NCBI RefSeq assembly: GCF_003014555.1
Contig: NZ_PYGE01000012.1
Coordinates: 1-64,000 of the forward strand
DNA: 64,000 nt
Source of the DNA: Haloactinopolyspora alba
Lineage (GTDB): Bacteria; Actinomycetota; Actinomycetes; Jiangellales; Jiangellaceae
Direction: 5' to 3'
The position numbers and the translations under genes were made by a program. This document shows positions 54,250 through 63,896 of the stretch, piece after piece; within the stretch, counting starts at the first letter, position 1; the number at the start of each line of letters is the position of its first letter. Below the pieces are notes generated by a model. The model had not been told where the DNA came from. It made no database searches and worked only from the letters and a program-made list of their open reading frames with translations.

Positions 54250-54377
54250 ACTGCCTCCCGCGAACGTCGACGGTCGCGATAGGGCGCAGCTTGGCACGGC
54301 TGGCGTCACGAATCCAGAGCTTCCCCCGGATCGAGGTCTATCTCTCAGCCGCCACCGTTTCCGGCGCGCCGCGCGTG

Positions 54378-54455
54378 AATGATCACGTCCCGCATGGAAT
54401 CCCATGCGTCACCACCCTTGCAGACCTCGTGACGCGTGCAGACGCCTGGTGATGC
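54378..54455 (+). repeat. dispersed repeat, copy upstream of the sdh operon
   Basis: Begins AATGATCACG, continues CATGGAATCCCATGCGTCAC, CACCCTTGCAGACCTCGTGA and ends GACGCCTGGTGATG. The first 58 bp match the inverted copy at 50407; 54393-54454 match the copy at 22710. The rest of the 540-bp gap 54250-54789 shows no gene; it should hold the promoters of the sdh and peptide-importer operons. Confidence 0.75.
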
Positions 54456-54789
54456 CACCTCCCGGATGCCGTCCCGGGGGCCGTTAGCCGCCGGCGTCCT
54501 GGCGCGAGCCGACCCGCGACCTCCGTCGGTGGTGGCCGGTGTGGAGGGCCTCGCGGCGGGGCTCGACGCTCCGGCTCTCCCTTCGTCCTGTCGAACGGCC
54601 GTTGAACAGGAGGAATTGCGGGGGAGGCTGCGCCCTCTCTGTTGTGGTTTCGTCATTTCCTGCCCGGATTGGGTTGCAGGTCCGTAACAGCGAGTGCGGC
54701 TCGCTTGTGTCTGTGTCAGCAGCGATGGTGTCGTTAGGAAATTCTCGACATGGATCTTCGTGTGATCCGGACACAGTGGAGGAGTCACC

Positions 54790-56562
54790 TTGACGAGCAA
54801 GCGCAAGGGCGCGACGTTGTTCGCGGTGCTGACGGCGGGGGCCCTGGCGCTCACCGCTTGCGGCGGCGACGACGGCGGCGGATCGGAAGAGCCCGGTGCC
54901 AACCGCACCGAGGAGCCGACGGAAGAGGAAGGCACCCAGTCCGGCACCATCACGGTGGCCGTCGACTCGGAGTACACCGCTTACAACGACCTCACCGCGG
55001 AAGGCAATGGCACCTGGAACACCTACGTCCACAACGGTGCCAAGCTCAATTTCTGGTCGTACGGCGCCGACGGCTCCATCGTGCGTGAGGAGGAGTTCGG
55101 CACGTACGAGAAGACCAGCGACGATCCGCTGACGGTGGAGTACACCTACAGCGACAAGGCGGTGTGGTCCGACGGCGAGCCCATCGACTGCGACGACTTC
55201 CTGCTCGAGTGGGCGGCGATGTCGGGCAAGATGGTCGACGGCTCCGGCGAGGACATCTTCGACCAGTCGTCGACCAACGGCTACGAGTTGGTGCAGAAGC
55301 CGGAGTGCCAGCCCGGCGACAAGACGATCACGGTCGTCTACGAGCAGCCGTACATCGACTGGGAGCTGATCTTCCAGGGCGGCGCCATCCCGGCGCACAT
55401 CGCGGCCGAGCAGGGCGGGCTGACCTCCGAGGAGCTCATCACCGCCATCGCCGAGGACGACATCGCCGCGTTGAAGCCGGTCGCGAAGTTCTGGAACACC
55501 GGGTGGCAGTTCAACCCCGGCGAACTCCCGCCGCCGGAGATGATCCCGTCGTCCGGGCCGTACCTCATCGACTCCTGGGACGCCGGGCAGTCCCTGACCC
55601 TCAAGGCGAATCCGAACTTCTACGGCACGCCGCCGAAGACGGAGACGATCGTTCTGCGGCTTCTCGACCCCGCCCAGCAGGTCGCGGCGCTGCAGAACGG
55701 TGAGGTCGACATCATCAACCCGGGCAACCCGACCCCGGACGTGGCTGCCCAGCTGGAGCAACTCGCCCAGCAAGGCCAAATCACCACCGAGTCCGGCGAA
55801 AGCCTGACCTGGAGCCACATCGACATGCAGCAGGGCAAGGGCGACGTCTTCGAACCCCTGGAGATCCGCCAGGCGTTCGCCAAGTGCATCCCGCGGCAGC
55901 TGATCGTGGACAACCTGGTCAAGCCGGCCAACCCGGAGGCCATCGTCCTCGACATGCGCGAGTTCTTCCCGGTCGACCCGATGTACGACCAGGCCCGCGA
56001 GCAGGCGTTCCCCGCGGACATGTACGGCGAGCAGGACCTCGACGGTGCCAGGCAGCTGATCCAGCAGTCCGGTGTCCAGACGCCGATCGACGTCAGGTTG
56101 ATGCACGCCGACGACCCGGTCCGTAACCAGCTCTCGGCGCTGGTGAAGAGCGAGTGCGACAAGGTCGGGTTCAACATCAAGGACTTCACCCCGCCGGACT
56201 GGGGCGCCCGCCTCACCGGCCAGCCGGGGTCCTACGACGCGACGATGTTCGCCTGGGCCGGCTCCGGCGTCCTCGCCGCGGGCGAGTCGCTGTACGTCAG
56301 CGACGGCGCGCAGAACCCGTACGGCTACGCCAACCAAGAGGTCGACAAGCTCTGGGACCAGATCGTCACCAGCACCGACCGTGAGGCGGCCAAGCAGCTG
56401 ATCGCCGAGATGGAGGGGTTGCTGTGGGAGGACGTTTTCAACATCCCGCTGTACGTCAACGCCAACATCAACGCGTTCGCGTCCGACCTCGAGGGCGTGA
56501 AGGTCAACGCCACGCAGACCGGCGTGACGTTCAACATGGACGAGTGGTCGCGGTCGTCCTGA
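54790..56562 (+). CDS. peptide/opine-type ABC transporter substrate-binding lipoprotein
   Basis: 590 residues. A lipoprotein signal with lipobox LTAC is followed by a family 5 solute-binding domain, with DPLTVEYTYSDKAVWSDGEPI near 115-135 and SSGPYLIDSWDAGQSLTLKANPNF-like motif near 255. TTG start after GGAGGAG. It begins a five-gene importer; ligands of this family include oligopeptides, opines and metal chelates. Confidence 0.88.
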   Translation: MTSKRKGATLFAVLTAGALALTACGGDDGGGSEEPGANRTEEPTEEEGTQSGTITVAVDSEYTAYNDLTAEGNGTWNTYVHNGAKLNFWSYGADGSIVREEEFGTYEKTSDDPLTVEYTYSDKAVWSDGEPIDCDDFLLEWAAMSGKMVDGSGEDIFDQSSTNGYELVQKPECQPGDKTITVVYEQPYIDWELIFQGGAIPAHIAAEQGGLTSEELITAIAEDDIAALKPVAKFWNTGWQFNPGELPPPEMIPSSGPYLIDSWDAGQSLTLKANPNFYGTPPKTETIVLRLLDPAQQVAALQNGEVDIINPGNPTPDVAAQLEQLAQQGQITTESGESLTWSHIDMQQGKGDVFEPLEIRQAFAKCIPRQLIVDNLVKPANPEAIVLDMREFFPVDPMYDQAREQAFPADMYGEQDLDGARQLIQQSGVQTPIDVRLMHADDPVRNQLSALVKSECDKVGFNIKDFTPPDWGARLTGQPGSYDATMFAWAGSGVLAAGESLYVSDGAQNPYGYANQEVDKLWDQIVTSTDREAAKQLIAEMEGLLWEDVFNIPLYVNANINAFASDLEGVKVNATQTGVTFNMDEWSRSS

Positions 56563-56595
56563 CCTGACACAGCCCGATGAGTTCAGCACGCTGAC

Positions 56596-56631
56596 CGAGG
56601 GGCCGGCCGGGCCATCCCAGCCGGCCCCTCG
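56596..56631 (+). terminator. hairpin between the binding protein and permease genes
   Basis: CGAGGGGCCGGC (56596-56607) pairs with GCCGGCCCCTCG (56620-56631) around 12 bases. It lies 33 bp after the binding-protein stop and may reduce transcription into the permease genes, giving more binding protein than channel. Confidence 0.65.
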
Positions 56632-56766
56632 ATCGCGTCCGGCGCCTGGGCAGCGGCGTCGCGCGCGGACACTCCCGCCTCGCGCCACCCGGCCGGCTCG
56701 GGACGCAGGCGCGCTCTCGGTTACCGTTCTGCGCAGTCGACTTCACCCGTAAGGAGCAGGTACTCC

Positions 56767-58299
56767 GTGCTCGCTTTCATCGTGCGCCGCGTGATCGCCG
56801 CGTTCGGCATCCTGCTGGCGGGGACGTTCATCGCCTACGTCCTGGTGGCGCTGTCCGGCGATCCGCTGGCGCAGTTGCGCCAGAGCAACGAGCCCGGTAT
56901 CGAGGACCGCATCGCCAACATGACCGAGCGGCTCGACCTGGACACACCGGTGCCGCTGCGCTATCTGAAGTGGCTCGGCGGTGCCGCACAGTGCGTGGTG
57001 CCGTTCGTCGGGACCTGCGACCTGGGACAGTCCGTGCGCGGCCAGGACGTGTCTGCCCTGCTGGCCGACGCGATGGTCGCGACGTTGCAGCTGATCACGG
57101 TCGCGACCGTCACGGCCGTCATCATCGGCGTGCTGGTCGGCATCGTCACGGCGCTGCGGCAGTACACCCGGCTCGACTACAGCGCGACATTTGCGTCGTT
57201 CGTTTTCGTGTCGCTGCCGATCTTCTGGTTCGCCGTCCTGCTGAAGCAGTACATCGCGATCGACCTGAACGACTGGCTGGCCGATCCCACCGTGTCGCTA
57301 CCGGCGGCGGCGATCGTCGGCGTGATCAGTGGGTTGATTTGGGGGTCGATCGTCGGCGGCGACAGACGCCGGGTGCTGACGTCGTTCGCGGTCGCGTTCG
57401 TCGCCACCGGCGGTGCGCTGCTGCTGCTGTCCGCGAGCGGCTGGTTCCGCAGCCCCGGCCTCGGGCCCGTGGTGGTGGGTGTCGTCGGGGTGGCGGCAGC
57501 CGTCGGGCTGACCGCTGTGGTCGCGGGCTTCCGGTACCGCAACGTGCTGTACGCGGCGCTGGCGACCGCCGGGGCGGGCATTGTCGCGAACCTCGCGTTC
57601 GACCCGCTGCTCACAGACCCGACGTGGGGCACACTGTTCCTGCTGTTGCTGCTGGCCGTCGCGGTGGCGGTGGGCATCGGCTACGCCATCGGCGGGCTGC
57701 AGCGTCGGCAGGCCATCAGCACGTCGGTCTGGGTCGCGGTCATCATGGCGTTCACCATCACCGCCGACCGGATGCTGACCGCGTGGGACAACTACTACGA
57801 GTTCGTCGGCGGGCGCGTCGTCGCGACCTTCGGCGCCCGGACGCCGAACTACGACGGCGGAACGTGGGGGAACCTGCTCGACACCGTGACGCACCTGGCC
57901 CTGCCGACGCTCGCGTTGATGTTGGTGTCGCTGGCGACCTACAGCCGCTACACCAGGGCGAGCATGCTCGAGGTGATGAACCAGGACTACGTGCGCACCG
58001 CCCGCTCCAAGGGCCTCACCGACCGGACGGTCATCGTGCGGCATGCGCTGCGCAACGGGCTGATCCCGGTCACGACTCTGGTGGCCTTCGACCTGGCCGG
58101 GCTGATCGGCGGCGCGGTGATCACCGAGACGGTCTTCGGCTGGCAGGGCATGGGCTTCATGTTCGTCGAGGCGCTGCGCAACACCGACCCCAACCCGGCC
58201 ATGGCGTTCTTCCTGGTGACCGGGATCGTCGCGGTTCTGTTCAACATGCTCGCCGACATCGCCTACGCCTACCTCGACCCGCGGATCCGGCTCGGATGA
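56767..58299 (+). CDS. DppB-type permease with a large membrane insertion
   Basis: 510 residues, against about 310-340 for DppB/OppB permeases. The N-terminus MLAFIVRRVIAAFGILLAGT and the C-terminal part with TRASMLEVMNQDYVRTARSKGL, VIVRHALRNGLIP are canonical. Between FASFVFVSLPIFWFAVLLKQ (about 150) and FGARTPNYDG (about 360) lies an extra ~190 residues with about six membrane helices. GTG start after AAGGAG. It forms the channel with the next gene. Confidence 0.88.
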   Translation: MLAFIVRRVIAAFGILLAGTFIAYVLVALSGDPLAQLRQSNEPGIEDRIANMTERLDLDTPVPLRYLKWLGGAAQCVVPFVGTCDLGQSVRGQDVSALLADAMVATLQLITVATVTAVIIGVLVGIVTALRQYTRLDYSATFASFVFVSLPIFWFAVLLKQYIAIDLNDWLADPTVSLPAAAIVGVISGLIWGSIVGGDRRRVLTSFAVAFVATGGALLLLSASGWFRSPGLGPVVVGVVGVAAAVGLTAVVAGFRYRNVLYAALATAGAGIVANLAFDPLLTDPTWGTLFLLLLLAVAVAVGIGYAIGGLQRRQAISTSVWVAVIMAFTITADRMLTAWDNYYEFVGGRVVATFGARTPNYDGGTWGNLLDTVTHLALPTLALMLVSLATYSRYTRASMLEVMNQDYVRTARSKGLTDRTVIVRHALRNGLIPVTTLVAFDLAGLIGGAVITETVFGWQGMGFMFVEALRNTDPNPAMAFFLVTGIVAVLFNMLADIAYAYLDPRIRLG

Positions 58300-58339
58300 G
58301 CGTCGCCGTACCGAGTGGCCAGAGCGGAGGAGACCACAC

Positions 58340-59320
58340 GTGAGCACACCAGATCAGCAGCGGCCCGGGGCGGGTGACGAGGACCAGGGGATCGCGGTCG
58401 TCGCGCGGACCCAGGGCCAACTCGTGCGGCGGCGGTTCTTCCGGCACCGGCTGGCGATGATCTCGCTGGTGGTGTTCGTGGCCATCCTGGTTCTGTCCTT
58501 CAGTTCGACCGGCATCGGGCCGATCCCCGGGTGGTGGAAGCACGACTACACGACCATCGGGACGGTCGTCGACGGCGGCCGGCCGACACTGTCGGTGGTG
58601 CCCGGCTTCCTCGGCGGCGACGGCATACATCTCGGCGAGCATCCGTTCGGCCAGGACAACAAGGGCATCGACTACTTCGCGCTGACGATGCGCGGCACCC
58701 AGATCTCGTTGATGATCGCGTTCATCGTCGGCGGGCTCGGATCGTTCATCGGCGTGCTGATCGGCGCGGCCGCGGGCTTCTTCCGCGGGTGGACCGAGAC
58801 GATCCTGATGCGCTTCACCGACGTCATCATCATCATGCCGCTGCTGGCCATCGTGGCGGTGATCGCGAACCAGGCCGGTAACGCGGGACCGTTCTGGCTC
58901 GCCGTCGTCATCGCGCTGTTCACCTGGACCGGGCTGGCGCGGATCGTGCGCGGCGAGTTCCTGTCACTGCGCGAGAAGGAGTTCGTCGAGGCGGCGCGCG
59001 CGGCGGGCACGCCGGCGTGGCGGATCATCCGCAAGCACATCCTGCCGAACACGCTCGGCGTCATCCTGGTGAGCGCGACGCTGAGCCTGGCCGGCGCGGT
59101 CATCCTCGAGACCGCGCTGTCGTTCCTCGGCTTCGGCGTCAAGCCGCCGGACACGTCGCTCGGACGGCTGGTCAGCGTCTACCAGGGCGCCTTCGTCACC
59201 CGGCCATGGCTGTTCATCTGGCCGGGTGTGTTCATCGTGGCCATCGCACTGACCGTCAACTTCATCGGCGACGGCTTGCGCGACGCGTTCGACCCCCGGC
59301 AGAACAAGGTGCGGAGCTAG
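58340..59320 (+). CDS. DppC-type permease
   Basis: 326 residues. LVRRRFFRHRLAMISLVVFV, the EAA loop with EFVEAARAAGTPAWRIIRKHILPN and SFLGFGVKPPDTSLG are typical of DppC/OppC. GTG start after GGAGGAG. It pairs with the previous permease. Confidence 0.9.
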   Translation: MSTPDQQRPGAGDEDQGIAVVARTQGQLVRRRFFRHRLAMISLVVFVAILVLSFSSTGIGPIPGWWKHDYTTIGTVVDGGRPTLSVVPGFLGGDGIHLGEHPFGQDNKGIDYFALTMRGTQISLMIAFIVGGLGSFIGVLIGAAAGFFRGWTETILMRFTDVIIIMPLLAIVAVIANQAGNAGPFWLAVVIALFTWTGLARIVRGEFLSLREKEFVEAARAAGTPAWRIIRKHILPNTLGVILVSATLSLAGAVILETALSFLGFGVKPPDTSLGRLVSVYQGAFVTRPWLFIWPGVFIVAIALTVNFIGDGLRDAFDPRQNKVRS

Positions 59321-59323
59321 ACC

Positions 59324-60502
59324 ATGACCAAACCCTCGTCCGACGACCCGTTCGTCGACCACCGGTCGATGGGCGCGGCCGGCTCCGACCCGCTGGACGT
59401 CGGCGCCGCCGAGCCCACCGAGCAGGTCAAGTCGGCAACCCAGGCGCACGTCGGCCACCTCGGCCGCTCGGCCGTCGGCGGCGAAGAGCTGCTGCGCGTC
59501 GACGATCTCAGTGTCGAGTTCCCGACCGACGACGGCGTGGTGCACGCGGTGCGCGGTGTCTCGTACGCGTTGCACGCGGGCGAGGTGCTCGGCATCGTCG
59601 GCGAGTCCGGCTCCGGGAAGTCGGTGTCGTCGATGGCGGTCATGGGGCTGCTGCCACGCTCGGCGCGGATCAGCGGCGACGTCTCGTTCCGCGGCGAGGA
59701 CGTGCTGAGCATGCCACCGGCGGTCCAGCGCAGCCTGCGCGGGCGCAAGATCGCGATGATCTTCCAGGACCCGATGACCGCCATGAACCCGGTGCACACG
59801 GTCGGCGACCAGCTGGCCGAGGCGGTGCTCTCGCACGAGCTGATGCCGCGCAAGAAGGCGCTCGCCCGCGCGGAGGAGGCGTTGGGCATGGTCGGCATCC
59901 CGCAGCCGAAGACGCGGCTGCGCAACTACCCGCACGAGTTCTCCGGCGGCATGCGGCAGCGGGCGATGATCGCGATGGCCATCATCAACGATCCGGACGT
60001 CATCATCGCCGACGAGCCGACGACCGCGCTCGACGTCACCGTCCAGGCGCAGATCCTCGAGAAGTTGGTCGAGGTGAAGGACGCCATCGGCGCCGCGATC
60101 GTGCTGATCACCCACGACCTCGGCGTCGTCGCGGGGATGACGCACCGGGTGCTGGTCATGTACGCCGGACGCGCGGTCGAGGTCGGCGAGACAGACGACA
60201 TCTTCTACCGCACGCGGATGCCGTACACGGCAGGGCTGCTCGGCTCCATCCCGTCGCTGGACTCGGATGACGACGGCCGGCTGCGGCCGATCCACGGCAC
60301 GCCGCCGTCGCTGATCCACCTGCCGGCCGGCTGCCCGTTCTCGCCACGCTGCCCGCTGGCGACCGACCTGTGCCGCCAGACCGAGCCGGAGCTGTTCGAC
60401 ACCGACGTCACGGGTCACGTCGCCGCGTGCCACCACTGGCGGCGCCTCGCCGAGGCCGACGACCCGACGACGTTCTTCCGCAGCGAAAGTGAGGCGTCGT
60501 AG
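59324..60502 (+). CDS. DppD-type ABC transporter ATP-binding protein
   Basis: 392 residues, with a ~60-residue N-terminal extension before LLRVDDLSVEF. Walker A is GESGSGKSV, signature FSGGMRQR, Walker B VIIADEPTTALD; the C-terminal oligopeptide-transporter motif has cysteines in CPFSPRCPLATDLC, which in some members bind a [4Fe-4S] cluster. Confidence 0.92.
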   Translation: MTKPSSDDPFVDHRSMGAAGSDPLDVGAAEPTEQVKSATQAHVGHLGRSAVGGEELLRVDDLSVEFPTDDGVVHAVRGVSYALHAGEVLGIVGESGSGKSVSSMAVMGLLPRSARISGDVSFRGEDVLSMPPAVQRSLRGRKIAMIFQDPMTAMNPVHTVGDQLAEAVLSHELMPRKKALARAEEALGMVGIPQPKTRLRNYPHEFSGGMRQRAMIAMAIINDPDVIIADEPTTALDVTVQAQILEKLVEVKDAIGAAIVLITHDLGVVAGMTHRVLVMYAGRAVEVGETDDIFYRTRMPYTAGLLGSIPSLDSDDDGRLRPIHGTPPSLIHLPAGCPFSPRCPLATDLCRQTEPELFDTDVTGHVAACHHWRRLAEADDPTTFFRSESEAS

Positions 60503-61543
60503 ATGACAGTCACGGACGACCGGCCGTCCGGTTCCTCGCCCGGAGGCTCCGGCGCCCACCTGCTCGAGGTGGACGACCTCGTCATGGAGTTCCCCGTCAA
60601 GGGCGAAGGGCTGCTGCGGCGCACCATCGGCCAGGTGCACGCGGTCAGCGGTGTCTCGCTGCACGTCGACGCGGGTGAGACGCTCGGCCTGGTGGGCGAG
60701 TCCGGCTGCGGGAAGTCCACCACCGGCCGGGCCATCCTGCAGCTGCACAAGCCCACGGGCGGATCGGTCCGCTACGACGGACGCGAGCTCACCGGGCTTT
60801 CCACCAAGCAGATGCGTGAGCTGCGGCGTGACCTGCAGATCGTGTTCCAGGACCCGTTCGCGTCGCTGAACCCGAAGATGCCGGTCAACGACATCGTCGG
60901 CGAGCCGATGAAGGTGCACGGCAGTTACGGCCCGGGCGGGCTGGAACGCGTCGGCGAGCTGCTGCGCCTGGTCGGCCTCAACCCCGAGCACGGCAACCGC
61001 TACCCGCACGAGTTCTCCGGCGGGCAGCGCCAGCGCGTCGGCATCGCCAGGGCGCTGGCGCTGGAGCCGCGGATGCTGGTGCTCGACGAGCCGGTGTCGG
61101 CGCTGGACGTCTCGGTGCAGGCGGGTGTCGTCAACCTGCTCGAGGACCTGCAGGACGAGCTCGACCTGGCGTACCTGTTCATCGCGCACGACCTCTCGGT
61201 GGTGCGCCACATCTGCGACCGGGTTGCCGTGATGTATCTCGGCAAGATCGTCGAGTCGGGGACCAAGGACGAGATCTACACCCGCGCGGCGCATCCGTAC
61301 ACGCAGGCGCTGTTGTCGGCCGCGCCGACCGCCGATCCGCGGGTCGAGCGCCACCGCGAGCGGATCATCCTGGCCGGCGACGTGCCGAGCCCGATCGACC
61401 CGCCGAGCGGGTGCCGGTTCCGCACGCGATGCTGGAAGGCGCAGGACATCTGCGCCACCGAGGAGCCGGCGCTGGTCGACCGCGGCCAGGGCCACCCGGT
61501 GGCGTGCCACTTCGCCGAGGAGGTCGTGCGGGTCCCCTCGTGA
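60503..61543 (+). CDS. DppF-type ABC transporter ATP-binding protein
   Basis: 346 residues. Walker A is GESGCGKST, signature FSGGQRQR, Walker [12 protein letters not shown], and the C-terminal motif [15 protein letters not shown] carries cysteines. It starts directly after the preceding stop, so the two ATPases are coupled. It completes the importer. Confidence 0.92.
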   Translation: MTVTDDRPSGSSPGGSGAHLLEVDDLVMEFPVKGEGLLRRTIGQVHAVSGVSLHVDAGETLGLVGESGCGKSTTGRAILQLHKPTGGSVRYDGRELTGLSTKQMRELRRDLQIVFQDPFASLNPKMPVNDIVGEPMKVHGSYGPGGLERVGELLRLVGLNPEHGNRYPHEFSGGQRQRVGIARALALEPRMLVLDEPVSALDVSVQAGVVNLLEDLQDELDLAYLFIAHDLSVVRHICDRVAVMYLGKIVESGTKDEIYTRAAHPYTQALLSAAPTADPRVERHRERIILAGDVPSPIDPPSGCRFRTRCWKAQDICATEEPALVDRGQGHPVACHFAEEVVRVPS

Positions 61544-61756
61544 CAGGGTCATTCGCCTGGTCACGCGCCGAGTCGGCAGGGTAGCGCGGCGTCCGCCTGC
61601 CTGGTCACGTTTGTCCAGGGATGTCGGGTGTTGCGGACGTGCAACGATTCCCAGACTGGTTTGACGACGGTATCGTCGAGGCGAAACTGTGTGACACGGC
61701 CGAGGCCGACCCGTCAGCTTCGGCATACGTGTGTTGTCGAATGAAAGGCGAGTCGA

Positions 61757-63688
61757 ATGAGCCCACCGACGGATGTCGCCAAATCAGGAAAGCCACTCGA
61801 CCCATACGAGCCCGGTGCGGGCAACAAACACGGCGTGGCTCCCAAGGTCTTCTATCCGTCGTTGATCATCCTCGCGTTCGTGGTGATCATCACGGTGTCG
61901 TTCCCGGACGACGTGGGCGAGTTCCTCAGCAACGTCCAGACCGACATCGTCGGCGGGTTCGGCTGGTACTACACCCTGCTCGTCGCCGTGTTCGTGGTGT
62001 TCTCGATCTGGATGGGCGTCAGCCGGTTCGGTGACATCAAACTCGGCAAGGACGACGAGGACGCCGAGTTCAGCCTCCTCGCCTGGTTCGCGATGCTCTT
62101 CGCCGCCGGCATGGGCATCGGCCTGGTGTTCTGGGGCGCGGCCGAGCCGCTGATCCACTACGACTCCCCGAAGCCCGGCACCGACGGTGGCGGCGCCCTC
62201 GGCGAGGACGGTCACGGCCGCGAGGGCATCGGCGCGGAGGGCGCCGAGCTGGCCCAGGACGCGATGGCCCAGACGTTCGTGCACTGGGGATTCCACGCGT
62301 GGGCGATCTACGTCGTGGTCGGTCTCGCGCTGGCCTATGCCATCCACCGCAAGGGCCGTCCGGTCTCGATCCGCTGGGCCCTCGAGCCCGTGCTGGGCGA
62401 CCGGGTCCGCGGCTGGATCGGCGACGTCATCGACATCATCGCGATCATCGGCACGCTGTTCGGTGTCGCCACCTCGCTCGGCCTGGGCGTGAGCCAGATC
62501 GCGGCCGGGTTCGTCGAGATGGGCGTGTTCGACGAGCCCACCGACGGCGTTCTCGTCACGTTGATCGTCATCATCACCGCGCTCGCCACCGTCTCCGTGG
62601 TCTCGGGTGTCGGCAAGGGCATCAAGTGGCTGTCCAACTTCAACCTCGGCCTGGCGGCGGTGTTCCTGGTCGTCATGCTGATCGTCGGCCCGAGCCTGTT
62701 CTTCCTGCGCGACTTCGTCCAGTCCATGGGCGTGTACCTGCAGGACGTGCTGCCGACCACGTTCGACACCAGTACCTACACCGGTGACGCCGGCCAGGCC
62801 TGGCAGGGATCCTGGACGACGTACTACTGGGGCTGGTGGATCTCGTGGGCGCCCTTCGTCGGTGTCTTCATCGCCCGCATCTCCCGCGGCCGGACCATCC
62901 GCGAGTTCGTCGCCGGCGTGCTGATCGTGCCGACCATGGTCACCTTCCTGTGGTTCGCCGTGATGGGCGGCAGTGCGCTGTACCGCCAGCTGTACGGCGA
63001 AGGCGGGCTGGTCAGCCGCGGCGAGGAGGGCATGTTCGAGCGGGTCATCCCCGAGAACGTGCTGTTCAACATGGTCAGCGACCTGCCCATGGGCGGCATC
63101 CTGACCGTCATCGTGGTGGTGCTGGTCGCGATCTTCTTCGTCACGTCGTCGGACTCCGGGTCGCTGGTGGTCGACATGCTGGCCTCCGGCGGCGAGCCGG
63201 AACCGCCGAAGTGGAGCCGGGTGCTGTTCGCGGTGCTCGAGGGAGCCATCGCGATCGCGCTGCTGCTGGCAGGCGGACTGGCGGCGTTGCGCACCGGTGC
63301 GATCATCGCGGCGTTGCCGTTCAGCGTCGTGATGATCGTGATCATGGTGGCGACGTACAAGTCGTTGAAGTCCGAACACCGGGTGCTGCAGGCAGCGCAA
63401 CGGCGGCAACGCCGTGAGGAGTTGCAGCGGCACATCACCCAGAGCGTCACCGGTGATCTCACCGACAACTTCGACGATCACTTCGGCGAGCAGGTCGACG
63501 ACCGCATCGACCAGGCACTCGTCGGTGTCGGCGCACTGCCCGACGGTGAACGTGCCAACGGCGAGGCCGGCAGCGGCGACGGGTCCGCCGGTGGCTCGGC
63601 CGGTGGCGGCGCGGTGTCCCCGTCTGGACACGCCAGGCGCCTGCGCAGGCCGCGTCGCAAGGGCGGTGAGCAGGGCAAGGACGAGTGA
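61757..63688 (+). CDS. BCCT-family betaine/carnitine/choline transporter
   Basis: 643 residues with 12 predicted membrane helices. AMLFAAGMGIGLVFWGAAEPL and YYWGWWISWAPFVGVFIARISRGRTIREF are the family signatures, including the Trp-rich substrate box. A Gly/acidic loop near 140-168 and a long charged C-terminal tail (from about 535) are extra; such tails sense osmotic stress in BetP-type proteins. The 213-bp gap upstream shows no gene. Confidence 0.92.
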   Translation: MSPPTDVAKSGKPLDPYEPGAGNKHGVAPKVFYPSLIILAFVVIITVSFPDDVGEFLSNVQTDIVGGFGWYYTLLVAVFVVFSIWMGVSRFGDIKLGKDDEDAEFSLLAWFAMLFAAGMGIGLVFWGAAEPLIHYDSPKPGTDGGGALGEDGHGREGIGAEGAELAQDAMAQTFVHWGFHAWAIYVVVGLALAYAIHRKGRPVSIRWALEPVLGDRVRGWIGDVIDIIAIIGTLFGVATSLGLGVSQIAAGFVEMGVFDEPTDGVLVTLIVIITALATVSVVSGVGKGIKWLSNFNLGLAAVFLVVMLIVGPSLFFLRDFVQSMGVYLQDVLPTTFDTSTYTGDAGQAWQGSWTTYYWGWWISWAPFVGVFIARISRGRTIREFVAGVLIVPTMVTFLWFAVMGGSALYRQLYGEGGLVSRGEEGMFERVIPENVLFNMVSDLPMGGILTVIVVVLVAIFFVTSSDSGSLVVDMLASGGEPEPPKWSRVLFAVLEGAIAIALLLAGGLAALRTGAIIAALPFSVVMIVIMVATYKSLKSEHRVLQAAQRRQRREELQRHITQSVTGDLTDNFDDHFGEQVDDRIDQALVGVGALPDGERANGEAGSGDGSAGGSAGGGAVSPSGHARRLRRPRRKGGEQGKDE

Positions 63689-63738
63689 CGTCCGGTGTCG
63701 GTCGGCACAGTGTGAAATGAGTGTCGGTCACGACGAAT

Positions 63739-63782
63739 CGGTGTGAGGGTGGTGTCGCTCCGGCGACACCACCCTCACACCG
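63739..63782 (+). terminator. strong terminator after the BCCT gene
   Basis: Perfect 19-bp arms (63739-63757 and 63764-63782; the right arm ends CACCACCCTCACACCG) around a 6-base loop. It is the longest simple hairpin in the window and starts 50 bp after the stop codon. Confidence 0.85.
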
Positions 63783-63896
63783 TTCTCGCCTCTGCACCGG
63801 CGGCGCGCGCCCACAGGCTGCCGGCTCGGCCCCCGCTTTTCCACAGTTGGCCTCGAGTGGGGTGCGAGCGTGCTCCGGCCGGGTGACGCTCGACCC

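Noticed and set aside
61550-61616. CCTGGTCACG repeats before the BCCT gene as another dispersed-repeat copy
   Set aside because: Only the short CCTGGT-type core is shared; the longer CATGGAAT...GTGCAG context is absent.
58964-61726. A 920-residue open frame on the minus strand
   Set aside because: Antisense to the permease and ATPase genes of the peptide importer, with no motif and no ribosome site.
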